A DNA stretch of 49,150 nucleotides from Deltaproteobacteria bacterium (lineage in GTDB: Bacteria > Desulfobacterota > Binatia > Binatales > Binataceae): positions 1 through 49,150 of the forward strand of contig JAFAHS010000021.1 in NCBI GenBank assembly GCA_019237115.1, given 5' to 3'. Made by a program: the position numbers and the translations under genes. The first letter of the stretch is position 1. Every line of letters begins with the position of its first letter. Shown here piece after piece: positions 1 to 7,887 of this stretch. The notes beneath the pieces were generated by a model. It saw nothing but the letters and a program-made list of their open reading frames with translations, was not told where the DNA came from and did not search any database.

Positions 1-704
1 TCTTCTTTAACCGTGATGTGCTGCAAATCCAGCTTCGCAGCATAGTCATGAGTGCGCTTGTCGTAACGCAGCACGGCTACTCCGCGCGAGCTCAGGCCCT
101 CGGCGATGTCCTTGAAGATATGATTGGGCCCCACGCTCTCGTCCATATCGTTGGGTCCCGATCCCCCCAGCAAGACGACCGCGGGCCACGGACCCCTGCC
201 GTTGGCCGGAATCGTCAGCAGTCCCGGCACCAGGTAAGGCGCCGCACCGACCTGGATGTCTACCGAGTGAAAGCTGTTGGCGGCGGCGTATGGGGGAGAA
301 GTGGCCGGAGGATCCGGAACAAAGTGGATCCCGGAAATCTCGCCGGTCTGAGAATTGACCGCCAGGACCAATGCCAGATCCGAATTTTGTTCGAACTTTA
401 GCGGAGCGAAGACGACATCCTGGCCGCTCAGCGAGCTTCGCCGGGTGATTCCCCAACTCACGAGTTTGCCATTGGCGGCGGTGAGCCCCTGCCAGACAGC
501 GCCCAGTTGTTGCGGCGTAAGTGCAGCCTTCACCGCGCGGTCGAAATGCGCGGTTGCGGGCTTGAAGCGGCCGTCGCGCAGGTCGCTCATGAGTTCATCA
601 CAGCGCTTATCGGCTGTTCCCGACGCAAACGCGGCCATCGAGAGCACCACGGTGCCCAGGAAGGTGGCCGCTATCACCCAGGCCCCTCGCCCCGCTCGCT
701 TCAT
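1..704 (-). CDS. Exported alpha/beta hydrolase with N-terminal DUF3887-like domain (3' end outside window)
   Basis: The frame is open from an ATG at 704 to the window edge, giving 234 residues with no stop, so the gene is truncated by the window. Residues 1-27 form a signal peptide (MKRAGRG, a hydrophobic core, then AFASG). Residues 30-125 resemble the DUF3887 module that precedes many secreted hydrolases. From about residue 145 an alpha/beta-hydrolase fold begins, with a strand of the VVLLGGSGPNDMDES type and the following RYDKRT segment. The catalytic Ser-Asp-His lies outside the window. The family includes exported esterases and peptidases; the substrate is unknown. It is transcribed in the same direction as the carD-like gene upstream of it. 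Confidence 0.85.
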   Translation of the reverse strand, partial: MKRAGRGAWVIAATFLGTVVLSMAAFASGTADKRCDELMSDLRDGRFKPATAHFDRAVKAALTPQQLGAVWQGLTAANGKLVSWGITRRSSLSGQDVVFAPLKFEQNSDLALVLAVNSQTGEISGIHFVPDPPATSPPYAAANSFHSVDIQVGAAPYLVPGLLTIPANGRGPWPAVVLLGGSGPNDMDESVGPNHIFKDIAEGLSSRGVAVLRYDKRTHDYAAKLDLQHITVKE

Positions 705-801
705 GACGGCCCCTTTCTTAGCGCGGACTTCTCGCGCAAACAAAAAGGGATCGGTGATTAGCCGACCCCTTTGGAGTCCATCTCGAATAGACCTTCTCGG
801 G

Positions 802-1329
802 TCAGTTGGCGAAAATGGTCTTGAGCTCTTCCATAATTTTTTCTTCGGGGTGCGCTTTCGCGATGGAGAGCTCTTTGACCAGCAGGCTGCGAGCAGTATC
901 GAGCATCTTGCGCTCGCCAAACGACAGCTCCTTGTCGCCCTTGAGCACCAGCAGGTCGCGGAGAACCTTTGCGATTTCGAGCGGGGAACCGGTCTTGATT
1001 TTTTCCGTGTACTCGCGATAGCGCCGATTCCAAGTCTGCGTATCCACCTCGACCTTGCGCTGGCGCAAAATCCGGTAGATTTTTTCGACCATATCCTTGC
1101 CGATAACCCGGCGCAGACCTACCTGCTCCACGTTTTCGGTCGGGATCATTATCGTCATCTTTTCGGCACCGAGAATTCGCAGCATGTAAAATTTGCGCTC
1201 GGTACCCGAGATTACCCGCATCTGGATGTCGTCAATAATCGCTACGCCATGAGCGGGATAAACAACCTTTTCGCCTTTTTTGAATGAGAGGTGAGAGTCT
1301 TTCACGCTGAATACTGAGGCACTCTTCAC
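802..1329 (-). CDS. CarD/CdnL-family transcriptional regulator
   Basis: This 175-residue protein has the CarD/TRCF RNA-polymerase interaction domain at its N-terminus, visible as FKKGEKVVYPAHGVAIIDD at about residues 16-34. An alpha-helical C-terminal part (to ELKTIFAN) is the region that contacts promoter DNA in this family. CarD/CdnL proteins bind the RNA polymerase beta subunit and stabilise open complexes at rRNA and housekeeping promoters. Length is normal. The start is a GTG; a second in-frame GTG at codon 9 is possible, and no strong Shine-Dalgarno decides between them. A candidate promoter lies at 1404-1432. Identification is by the N-terminal signature and length. Confidence 0.9.
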   Translation of the reverse strand: MKSASVFSVKDSHLSFKKGEKVVYPAHGVAIIDDIQMRVISGTERKFYMLRILGAEKMTIMIPTENVEQVGLRRVIGKDMVEKIYRILRQRKVEVDTQTWNRRYREYTEKIKTGSPLEIAKVLRDLLVLKGDKELSFGERKMLDTARSLLVKELSIAKAHPEEKIMEELKTIFAN

Positions 1330-1403
1330 AGGCGTTCGATTTCAGTCCGGTTAATGACCGTCCGGGTTCATTACCTTTCTGATGATGCCTGGATTGCATA
1401 TTG

Positions 1404-1432
1404 ATTATGACACACTCCTGCGACTTTTGTAA
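1404..1432 (-). promoter_or_regulatory. Candidate sigma-70 promoter upstream of the carD-like gene
   Basis: On the minus strand a CATAAT box (1404-1409) lies 17 bases downstream of TTACAA (1427-1432). The -10 matches TATAAT at 5 of 6 positions, but the -35 matches TTGACA at only 3 of 6. The surroundings are AT-rich for this genome. It would start transcription about 70 bases before the carD-like GTG. Pattern match only. Confidence 0.35.
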
Positions 1433-1505
1433 CCCTGAATGTGAAAATAGCTTGGAAAGGCCGATTTGAGAAACAGCGTTTGGAAACCATGGCCGCTTTT
1501 GACAG

Positions 1506-1955
1506 CTATAAGCGAAGTTCCATCACAATCGCATCTTCCCCGGGGCCGTAATAGTGTCTTCTCAAACGGCGTTCTTCGAAATCAAATTTTCGATATAGGC
1601 GCCGGGCCGCAAGGTTCGATCGGCGGACCTCCAGGGTAACCACGTCGGCACCCTTTTGCCGTGCCTCGGAAATCGTGGCGCCCAGCAGACGTGCTCCCAG
1701 GCCGAACCTGCGATGGTCGGGATGAACGGCTACGTTGAGAACGTGGCATTCGTCCGCCACCAACCATCGACAGAGGAAGCCATTGGGGGGTGCGGTGCGG
1801 TCGTCCCCCGAAACCGCGACGGTCAAGCGCGAAAACGGGAGGGTAAGCTCGCGACGGAAGGCACCCAGGCTCCATGGGGTTGTGAAGGCGAGCTGCTCGA
1901 TCTCGACGATTCGAAGAAGGTCGCGAGTTGCGGCGTCCCGAATATGGATCGCCAT
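1506..1955 (-). CDS. rimI: GNAT-family N-acetyltransferase, RimI-like (ribosomal protein alanine acetyltransferase)
   Basis: A 149-residue GNAT protein. It opens with IRDAATRDLLRIVEIEQLAF, then a segment of the FTTPWSLGAFRREL type that is typical of RimI. The acetyl-CoA motif is present as VAVHPDHRRFGLGARLL, followed by LEVRRSNLAARRLYRKFDF and a C-terminal RRHYYGPGEDAIVMEL typical of RimI enzymes. RimI acetylates the N-terminus of ribosomal protein S18. I chose the ATG at 1955; a longer TTG start at 2009 would add 18 residues that do not look like the family. It follows the ferredoxin-fusion gene closely and is probably co-transcribed. Exact substrate is inferred from family only. Confidence 0.85.
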   Translation of the reverse strand: MAIHIRDAATRDLLRIVEIEQLAFTTPWSLGAFRRELTLPFSRLTVAVSGDDRTAPPNGFLCRWLVADECHVLNVAVHPDHRRFGLGARLLGATISEARQKGADVVTLEVRRSNLAARRLYRKFDFEERRLRRHYYGPGEDAIVMELRL

Positions 1956-2015
1956 CGAGTACACCACCGAGTCCGGCTCGTGAGCCGTCCGCCCCTGCGA
2001 CGGGCGCAACCCAGG

Positions 2016-3455
2016 TCAGGCAGCGTTTTTCAGTTCGCCCGTCTCGCCCTTGAGCACCACGATCTCCATCACCTTATCACGAAGGCGATGCTTGAACGCC
2101 GCGACTTGTTTGCCAAATTCGATCCGCGTCATGAAGTCGGCGGGAAACGCCGAGGAGACGTAAGAGAGCCGCCGCAGCGCTTCGCCCCGTACGCTTGCGT
2201 TGATGGTCAGGACGTTGTCGCCGAGGGCGATGTTGTAATCGTAGTCCGGCATTTCGTCGGGCAGGTTCCACAGGCGCTTGAGGGACGAGGCGGGCAGCTT
2301 GCGTGGCATCTCGAGACGGACGAGGTACGCATTGGAGTATTCCTTGACCGTGTAGACGGTGCCATAGCGGCGATCGCGCTCCAGCTTGTCATCATGCAGA
2401 TTGGTCTGGAAGCCATCGAACGCGACCTTGCGTTCGACCTTGCGGCCGCTCGCACCGCCGCGCGTCAGGACCGCTCCGAGCGGGGCGATCGCAAGACCGT
2501 AAATCGCGGCGCGATAAATCATTTCGCTCGCCGGCTTGGCGTGCAGGATTCCCTCCCGCAGGCGCCATACCGTTTCCACGATGGCGACTATCACACCCAG
2601 GAAAATCCATCCGCGCGTGGCAATCGAGAACACCGAATCGCCCAGCAGCACGGAAGCCGCAGCGGTTAGAATTGCCGGGTACAGGATCAGGTTCAGGATG
2701 ATGTTGAGCGCGGTCGAACGTGCGCGGGAAAAGCCCGCCGGCGAGCCGACCGCCTCTTCGAGCATCGCTTTGGTCGAATCCGGCATCGCGCCGAGAACCG
2801 GTTCCATCAGGCGAAGAGCGATCCGGACCGGGCCCGGGGCGCCCTTTACCGGTGCCGTGTCCACCGTGGCAAGAACCGTCTCGAAGTCCTCGTTCAGTTC
2901 ACCCTCGAAGTGCTTCTCTCCGATTGGTCCCGGCAATGCGCCGACGTCCTTGGGGAGGTTTACCATTGCTATCGGCGCGGCGATTGCACTCGACACCGGT
3001 GCAGCGGGCGCCGCCTTGGGTGGCGCTGGCGCGGCCGGCGCAGGCTTGGGCGCCGGGGCAGCAGTCGTGGCCGCACCGTTGGTCTCGGCGGCCCCGGCCG
3101 GCGGGGCGGGTTCTGCGCCGCCTTCCTTGAGAAACCGCGAGGGTGCGTCATCGGGAATGGTCAGGTCCGGGTGAAGGGTCCGCGCGCGGGCCAGCAACAC
3201 AGATTGGGTTTCGGGATTGCTGGGGTCGGGGACGCAGCAATCGACCGGGCAGACCGCGGCGCATGCTTCGTGATCATGAAAACCGACGCATTCGGTGCAC
3301 TTGGAGGGAACGATGTAATAGATATCTTGCGCGATGGCAGGGCTCACCTGGCCATTGAGCTCCCATTCAACTCCGCCGCCGTATATTGCGGTGTTTGGAC
3401 ATTCTGGCTCGCAAGCACCGCAGTTGATGCATTCGCTCGTTATGGTGGTCGACAT
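2016..3455 (-). CDS. YfhL-like 2[4Fe-4S] ferredoxin fused to membrane segments and an Hsp20/alpha-crystallin-like C-terminus
   Basis: This 479-residue protein has three parts. Residues 1-105 are a bacterial ferredoxin: the first cluster motif uses C9, C12, C15 and C19 followed by Pro, and the second (CTEC, an eight-residue insert, then CAAVCP) has the spacing of YfhL-type ferredoxins. Residues about 112-165 are a Pro/Ala-rich linker. Residues about 245-332 carry two or three hydrophobic helices (around 248-271, 282-298 and 313-331). Residues about 365-470 resemble an alpha-crystallin domain: YTVKEYSNAYLVRLEMP, DNVLTINASVRG, and a final HRLRDKVMEIVVLKG strand. A normal YfhL ferredoxin is about 85 residues, so the rest is an addition. 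The function is not known. The C-terminal assignment is by pattern; the ferredoxin assignment is firm. Confidence 0.85.
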   Translation of the reverse strand: MSTTITSECINCGACEPECPNTAIYGGGVEWELNGQVSPAIAQDIYYIVPSKCTECVGFHDHEACAAVCPVDCCVPDPSNPETQSVLLARARTLHPDLTIPDDAPSRFLKEGGAEPAPPAGAAETNGAATTAAPAPKPAPAAPAPPKAAPAAPVSSAIAAPIAMVNLPKDVGALPGPIGEKHFEGELNEDFETVLATVDTAPVKGAPGPVRIALRLMEPVLGAMPDSTKAMLEEAVGSPAGFSRARSTALNIILNLILYPAILTAAASVLLGDSVFSIATRGWIFLGVIVAIVETVWRLREGILHAKPASEMIYRAAIYGLAIAPLGAVLTRGGASGRKVERKVAFDGFQTNLHDDKLERDRRYGTVYTVKEYSNAYLVRLEMPRKLPASSLKRLWNLPDEMPDYDYNIALGDNVLTINASVRGEALRRLSYVSSAFPADFMTRIEFGKQVAAFKHRLRDKVMEIVVLKGETGELKNAA

Positions 3456-3730
3456 TCCGTAACCCCGGCCTAGTCTTTTATGAAAACCGATCGTCGATGA
3501 GAAGACTTTCGATTCCTATATCGAACGATAACTGTAGCAAGATTTACCTGTCAACTAAGCCTTTCCAAGATAGCCTAATACACAGGAGTCCGGAGTACTG
3601 ACTGCGCGCTTGCGTTGGGTGAATTGATTTGTAACTATCCCACTGGTCCAGGCATCCGAAGAGGATTGATCTGGCCATTTCGACAGAGCTTGAACTGCTG
3701 ATGGGACCGGAACTCAGGAGGTAAGGTCGA

Positions 3731-4009
3731 ATGAAAACAATGGCATATCTGCTTGCGGGGGCTGCGCTGTTCGTGGTGACGGCTTGTGGACCGGACATGC
3801 GGGTCATCAACAACGCCAGTGAGAAGGCAGAAGCCGACGCCACCCAGGCGGAGGCGGCAGCCAATTCGGCCGAGGCTTCAGCAACCCAGGCTGATGCCGC
3901 CGCCAATCAGGCCAACCAGGCAGCGTCGGGGGCAGAGGATGCAGTGCGCCGCGCCAACGATGCGGTGTCCCGCCTCGAGGCATACTTCGCAAGCTCCGTT
4001 ACGAAGTAA
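3731..4009 (+). CDS. Small alanine-zipper lipoprotein, Lpp-like, with C-terminal lysine
   Basis: A 92-residue protein with a lipoprotein signal: MKTMAYLLAGAALFVVTAC, in which VTAC is the lipobox and C19 would be lipidated. The mature part is a long alanine-rich helix with a repeating A-x-x-A-x-x-A spacing (ADATQAEAAANSAEASATQA), like the alanine-zipper trimeric coiled coil of Braun's lipoprotein. It ends ...ASSVTK; a C-terminal lysine is the residue that links Lpp to peptidoglycan. A good Shine-Dalgarno (AGGAGGT) lies 8 bases before the ATG. Two longer paralogues are at 6598-6996 and 7457-7867. The structural role is inferred from composition, not from detailed similarity. Confidence 0.8.
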   Translation: MKTMAYLLAGAALFVVTACGPDMRVINNASEKAEADATQAEAAANSAEASATQADAAANQANQAASGAEDAVRRANDAVSRLEAYFASSVTK

Positions 4010-4033
4010 AAACCCGATCTTTTACCCACAAGA

Positions 4034-4067
4034 AAATGGCGGAAGGACCGCGGCCCTTCCGCCATTT
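4034..4067 (+). terminator. Terminator-like hairpin after the alanine-zipper lipoprotein gene
   Basis: A perfect 13-bp stem (4034-4046 with 4055-4067) surrounds an 8-base loop. The 3' arm ends in TTT but no long T tract follows. It lies 25 bases after the stop codon of the plus-strand gene and before the end of the convergent gene at 4118, so it may serve both. Confidence 0.65.
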
Positions 4068-4117
4068 AGTTACTTGCGCCCGTGGCATCGGGGCGTCGCC
4101 GCCTGACCACGACCAGT

Positions 4118-4519
4118 TTATTTGTGGGAAGGCGAAGGAGACGCTTGCGGTTTTAGCGCATCGCGGACATGCTCGCGCAGCGCATCGTTGCGCTCGATGC
4201 GATCTTCGAGGCTGCGGAAAGCGGGCACGCTGAGTCCCTGCGCCGCGGCGGCCTGCTCAACCGTCAAATTGCGATTGTGCTGCATCGCCTGATAGACCTT
4301 GATGTACTTGTCCACATCCTGCGGTGGAACATCGGTCTCATCCGCGCCACCTTCGTCCTGCACCAGCTGCACAGCCGTCCGTATGGAGGCGCCGCTGCTC
4401 TCCGCGGGCAGCCCGGCGCAGGTCCCCCGTGGGATGGCCATACTGATCAGACCGGTGAGCACGCAGGTCACACCACAGAGCAGAGGAGCGGGGCGTCTGG
4501 ATTTATTATCCGCCGGCAT
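4118..4519 (-). CDS. Exported hypothetical protein with short helical C-terminal domain
   Basis: A 133-residue protein, not matched to a named family. Residues 1-35 look like a signal sequence (MPADNKSRRP, a hydrophobic stretch, then a segment with two cysteines). Residues 65-123 form a compact, probably all-helical unit: VPPQDVDKYIKVYQAMQHNR, then LTVEQAAAAQGLSVPAFRSL and EDRIERNDALREHVRDALKP. This recalls small periplasmic helical domains such as DUF4168, but I cannot confirm that. The tail is Ser/Pro rich. It is divergent from groEL, sharing the 165-bp intergenic region with the CIRCE-like site, and convergent with the lipoprotein gene at 3731. The start ATG has a weak ribosome-binding site. 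Confidence 0.65.
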   Translation of the reverse strand: MPADNKSRRPAPLLCGVTCVLTGLISMAIPRGTCAGLPAESSGASIRTAVQLVQDEGGADETDVPPQDVDKYIKVYQAMQHNRNLTVEQAAAAQGLSVPAFRSLEDRIERNDALREHVRDALKPQASPSPSHK

Positions 4520-4602
4520 CTTGGTCTCATCCTGACACGCATCACCGGCTGACTAAAGGCTGAACCACTTGCAAAGACTGGTGAGGTGCTTAATTGTGTT
4601 GT

Positions 4603-4629
4603 CTGGCACTCGCGCTGCTCGACTGCCAG
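4603..4629 (+). promoter_or_regulatory. CIRCE-like inverted repeat (putative HrcA operator) upstream of groEL
   Basis: The sequence is CTGGCACTC, nine bases, then GACTGCCAG. The CIRCE consensus is TTAGCACTC-N9-GAGTGCTAA. The spacing is exactly 9 and 13 of 18 arm bases match. The arms also pair with each other beyond the consensus: 11 bp with one mismatch, over 4602-4630. It lies 56 bases upstream of the groEL ATG, where CIRCE elements sit in HrcA-regulated groE operons. hrcA itself is not in the window. Confidence 0.55.
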
Positions 4630-4684
4630 ATGCGCGAGGAAACGCAACATCCAATTGATAAACGAATGACGGAGAAACGATCCG

Positions 4685-6379
4685 ATGCCTGCGAAAAGCA
4701 TTGAGCTGCACGAACGCGCCCGCGAGGGCATTGTCGCCGGGGCCGCCCTGGTCGCCGAAGCCGCGCGCGTCACGCTCGGCCCCAGGGGCCGCAACGTGAT
4801 GATTCAGAAGAGTTGGGGCGCCCCCACGGTCACCAAGGACGGCGTAACCGTGGTCAAGGAAATCGAGCTGGAAGATCGCTTCCAGAACATGGGTGCGAAA
4901 CTCATCCGCGAGGTCGCGCAAAAAACCTCCGATGTGGCCGGCGATGGCACCACCACTGCGACGGTGCTCGCACGTGCGATGGTACGCGAGGGCATCAGGC
5001 TGCTGGCCGCCGGGTTTGCGCCGATAGAGCTGAAGCGCGGGATGGATGAAGCATGCAAGAAGGTGGTGGAGGCTCTCAAGGGAATGGCCAAGCCGGTCAA
5101 GGACCGCGCTCGGATGCAACAAGTCGCCACCGTGTCCGCCAACGGCGATGAAACCATCGGCAAGATGGTCGCCGACGCGATGGACAAGGTTGGCAAGGAA
5201 GGCGTTATCACCGTCGAGGAGGCGCGCGGACTGGAGACGGTGCTCGATCACGTCGAGGGCATGCGTTTCGACCGCGGCTACCTGTCGCCCTACTTCGTCA
5301 CCAACGCCGAGCGGCTCACCTGCGAGCTCGAAGAACCACTGGTCGTGTTGCACGAGAAGAAGCTTTCGAACCTGCGCGAGATTCTTCCGCTGCTGGAAAG
5401 CGTGGTGCAGTCGGGACGCTCGCTCCTGATCATCGCCGAGGACGTTGACAGCGAGGCGCTGGCGGCTCTGGTGGTGAACAAGTTGCGCGGCACGCTCAAG
5501 GTCGCCGCCGTGAAGGCGCCCGGGTTCGGCGATCGGCGCAAGGAGATCCTGCAGGACATCGCGATTCTCACCGGCGGCATCGTAATCGCGGAAGAACTGG
5601 GCATGAAGACCGAGAACATTGATCCGAAGACGCTCGGCAAATGCCGCCGCGTGCTGATCGACAAGGACAACACGACCATCATCAGCGGCGCCGGAAAGAA
5701 GGCCGATATCGAGGGACGCATTCAGCAGATTCGGCGCCAGATCGAGGACACCACTTCCGACTACGATCGAGAAAAGCTGCAGGAGCGGCTTGCCAAGTTG
5801 TCGGGCGGGGTCGCCGTCATCAAGGTGGGGGCGGCGACCGAAGTTGAACTCAAGGAGCGCAAGGCGCGGGTGGACGACGCGGTGCACGCGCTGCGTGCCG
5901 CGGTCGAAGAAGGAATCGTACCGGGCGGCGGGGTGGCACTGGTACGCACGATTCCTGCGGTGGAAGGGTTGAAGCTGAGCAGCGAGGACCGCAAGGTGGG
6001 TGCGGGCATCGTGGCCGCCGCGATGTCGGAGCCGCTGCGGCAGATCGCGCACAACGCCGGTCACGAGGCCAGCGTCGTTTTCAACAAGGTCAAGGAAGGC
6101 AAGGGCGACTTCGGCTTCAACGCGCGCACCGAGGAATTCGAAAGCCTCGATGATGCCGGTGTGATCGATCCGGTCAAGGTCGTGCGCAGCGCGCTGGAAA
6201 ACGCAGTCAGCGCGGCATCGCTGCTGATAACCACCGAGGCGGCGGTCGCCGAAAAACCCAGGAAGCCCACTCCCATGCCCACGATGCCGCCGGGCGGTGG
6301 GATGGGCGGCATGGGAGGAATGGGCGGTGGCATGGGTGGAATGGGCGGTATGGACGACCTGGGAGGCGATGATTTTTAG
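4685..6379 (+). CDS. groEL: Chaperonin GroEL (Hsp60)
   Basis: A 564-residue 60-kDa chaperonin subunit. The ATP-binding loop [11 protein letters not shown] is at 87-97, the [10 protein letters not shown] segment is near 29-38, and the equatorial [12 protein letters not shown] motif is near 410. The C-terminus is a long Gly-Met tail (repeats of GGMGGM from about residue 538) followed by an acidic end, somewhat longer than the usual 540-550 residues. GroEL forms double heptameric rings that refold cytosolic proteins with GroES. No groES gene lies beside it, so this may be an additional groEL copy or the partner may be elsewhere. A GGAG ribosome-binding site precedes the ATG. Heat-shock control through the CIRCE-like repeat is likely. 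Confidence 0.98.
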   Translation: MPAKSIELHERAREGIVAGAALVAEAARVTLGPRGRNVMIQKSWGAPTVTKDGVTVVKEIELEDRFQNMGAKLIREVAQKTSDVAGDGTTTATVLARAMVREGIRLLAAGFAPIELKRGMDEACKKVVEALKGMAKPVKDRARMQQVATVSANGDETIGKMVADAMDKVGKEGVITVEEARGLETVLDHVEGMRFDRGYLSPYFVTNAERLTCELEEPLVVLHEKKLSNLREILPLLESVVQSGRSLLIIAEDVDSEALAALVVNKLRGTLKVAAVKAPGFGDRRKEILQDIAILTGGIVIAEELGMKTENIDPKTLGKCRRVLIDKDNTTIISGAGKKADIEGRIQQIRRQIEDTTSDYDREKLQERLAKLSGGVAVIKVGAATEVELKERKARVDDAVHALRAAVEEGIVPGGGVALVRTIPAVEGLKLSSEDRKVGAGIVAAAMSEPLRQIAHNAGHEASVVFNKVKEGKGDFGFNARTEEFESLDDAGVIDPVKVVRSALENAVSAASLLITTEAAVAEKPRKPTPMPTMPPGGGMGGMGGMGGGMGGMGGMDDLGGDDF

Positions 6380-6597
6380 TATTAACGATAATGTGTAGTC
6401 AATTAAGCTTGCAGTCACACTATTTGGCTCCATACTGCGAAGATAGTCGTTACTAAGTATTTGATGAAGTTCGTTGCGGTAGCCATTTGCGTTGTGTAGG
6501 CTTGCATGGAAGCCAAGGATCTGAGACAAAATTCGGGTCAAAACCGGGCACCTAAGTTGAGCATCGGGGCCGAGGTGAAGTTTCTCGGGAGGAAAAA

Positions 6598-6996
6598 ATG
6601 GAAGGGTTAATCACAAAATCTTGTAAACTGGTTGGGTTAGCCGGGGCTGTATTAGCCCTTTCGTTGATGGCGGGCTGTTCGAATGCGCCGGACCCAGCGC
6701 AACGCGCAATTAACGCCGCCAACCGCGCTGACCAGGCTGCCTCCCGCGCCGAGGCGGCAAGCCAGAAGGCGCAGCAGGCAGCTGCTTCCTCACAGGCAGC
6801 GGCCAGCCGCGTGGAGCAGGCGGCCAACGATGCGAAGGCCGCGGCTGATCGTGCTGAAGCGATCGCTTCCAAGAGCTATTCCTCGCCGCGAGGAGGCCGT
6901 CGTTCCTATCGTCGTCACCGCAAGGCAGCGGCAGAGGCCGCGCCCGCGCCTAGCGACAGTGGCGCAGCAGCGCCACCGCCTGCGGCCACACCGTAA
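6598..6996 (+). CDS. Alanine-zipper lipoprotein, tandem copy 1
   Basis: A 132-residue protein with the lipobox LMAGC (Cys at residue 27) after a hydrophobic signal. The mature chain is a long alanine-rich helix with regular A-A-x-x-A spacing (NAANRADQAASRAEAASQKA), then a basic stretch (RGGRRSYRRHRK) and a Pro/Ala tail ending PPPAATP. It is therefore built like the gene at 3731 but with an added basic and proline-rich C-terminus and no terminal lysine. The basic stretch could contact peptidoglycan or LPS; that is inference. It is nearly identical to the gene at 7457-7867 up to the end of the zipper. A strong GGGAGG ribosome-binding site precedes the ATG, and a terminator follows. Confidence 0.8.
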   Translation: MEGLITKSCKLVGLAGAVLALSLMAGCSNAPDPAQRAINAANRADQAASRAEAASQKAQQAAASSQAAASRVEQAANDAKAAADRAEAIASKSYSSPRGGRRSYRRHRKAAAEAAPAPSDSGAAAPPPAATP

Positions 6997-7017
6997 CCAC
7001 TCTCAACTGATTAGAGG

Positions 7018-7049
7018 AAGGGCGACTGCCGAAAGCGGCCGCCCTTTTT
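7018..7049 (+). terminator. Rho-independent terminator of lipoprotein copy 1
   Basis: The outer stem AAGGGCG/CGCCCTT (7018-7024 with 7040-7046) contains an inner GCCG-AAAG-CGGC hairpin. Together with the arm end, a run of five T follows. It lies 22 bases after the stop codon. The second gene copy has an equivalent terminator. Confidence 0.85.
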
Positions 7050-7335
7050 GTTGCGGCGCCCAGCATGGCACGTGACTAGGAGTGAGTGTCCCAGGGGTGT
7101 GAGCAGGCCGCGTCGAACACCGGGAAGCGCAGGGGCGTCATCGTAAAATTTGGTGGGCTGGTGTCCGGACGGATGACCTTGGAATGGTGGAGCGAGAAGA
7201 CAGCAGAGGCCGCACCAGAACCGCCTACTTCATCCGGTGGACGTGGAGGTCTCTCTCTCTCTTATAAGCGCGATATGGCTCTTTTTTCGGTCACTCGCAA
7301 TCGCGACTTTTGTATTTCAACAAGTGCGCATTGCA
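7050..7335. other. Unassigned spacer between the two lipoprotein copies
   Basis: No credible gene is seen here. A 109-codon plus-strand frame (7086-7415) runs through it and into the duplicated leader, but it has no recognisable domain and no ribosome-binding site. A CT dinucleotide run lies near 7250-7262. The segment probably carries promoter or regulatory sequence for the second copy. Confidence 0.5.
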
Positions 7336-7456
7336 GTAGGCATTTGGGTTGTGTAGGGTTACATTGGAGCCAAGCATCTGAGACTAAACTCAGGTCGAAA
7401 CCGGCCACCCAATAGTTGCGCATCGGGGCCGGCAGGAAGTTTCTCAGGAGGACAAA

Positions 7457-7867
7457 ATGGAAGGGTGGATCACAAAATCTTGTAAACTGGTTCCGTTAGC
7501 CGGGGCTGTATTAGCCCTCTTCTTGGTGGCCGGCTGCTCGTCGAATGAGCCCACTCCGGAGCAACGCGCAGTTAACGCCGCCAACCGGGCTGACCAGGCT
7601 GCCTCCCGCGCCGAGGCCGCAAGCCATACGGCGCAGCAGGCGGCAGCTGCCTCGCAGGCTGCTGCCAGCCGCGTGGAGCAGGCGGCCAGCGATGCGAAGG
7701 CCGCGGCTGATCGCGCTGAAGCAATTGCTGCCAGGACCATGGCCTCACCTCGCGCTCGAAAGCTGGGGACGTATCGCCATTATCGCCATAAGGCGGCGGC
7801 AGAGGGTGCACCCGCGCCTAGCGACAGTGGCGGTGGCGCAGCGGCACCGGCCCCGGCCACACCGTAA
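7457..7867 (+). CDS. Alanine-zipper lipoprotein, tandem copy 2
   Basis: A 136-residue paralogue of the gene at 6598-6996. The lipobox is LVAGC (Cys at residue 27). The zipper (NAANRADQAASRAEAASHTA and onwards) is almost the same as copy 1, while the segment after it differs (TMASPRARKLGTYRHYRHK in place of the GGRR stretch) before a shared Ala/Pro tail ending APATP. The AGGAGG ribosome-binding site is 6 bases before the ATG. The divergence pattern, with a conserved signal and zipper and a variable tail, suggests that anchor and coiled coil matter most. Role in the outer membrane or periplasm is inferred. Confidence 0.8.
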   Translation: MEGWITKSCKLVPLAGAVLALFLVAGCSSNEPTPEQRAVNAANRADQAASRAEAASHTAQQAAAASQAAASRVEQAASDAKAAADRAEAIAARTMASPRARKLGTYRHYRHKAAAEGAPAPSDSGGGAAAPAPATP

Positions 7868-7887
7868 TCTCGGTCTCTTGATTGATG

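Larger units (their letters stand above)
6479..7049 (+). repeat. Tandem duplication, copy 1 (leader, lipoprotein gene and terminator)
   Basis: This unit and 7336-7921 are diverged direct copies. Conserved blocks include the leader word GTTGTGTAGG (6491 and 7348), GCATCGGGGCC shortly before the gene, the start region ATGGAAGGGT, ACAAAATCTTGTAAACTGGTT, most of the alanine-zipper region and the terminator. The offset between copies is about 857-859 bases. A spacer of about 290 bases at 7050-7335 is not duplicated. Confidence 0.85.

Noticed and set aside
2016..3455. The ferredoxin fusion as a relocated NuoI
   Set aside because: NuoI has two closely spaced CxxCxxCxxxCP motifs with a different linker, and lacks membrane helices and the C-terminal beta domain seen here; the second cluster motif has the YfhL-type insert.
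6485..6510. Possible sigma-54 promoter (TTGTGTAGGCTTGCA) in the lipoprotein leader
   Set aside because: The GG of the -24 element is missing at the right spacing, and the duplicated copy has lost the GC of the -12 element.
4553..6541. A 662-codon open frame on the minus strand across groEL
   Set aside because: It runs almost exactly opposite groEL and its product has the His/Arg/Leu-rich look of an antisense artefact. Long antisense frames over GroEL are common in GC-rich genomes and have been wrongly annotated before as glutamate dehydrogenase-like proteins.
7086..7415. A 109-codon plus-strand frame between lipoprotein copies
   Set aside because: It crosses from the unique spacer into the duplicated leader of the second copy, has no recognisable domain, and no ribosome-binding site.
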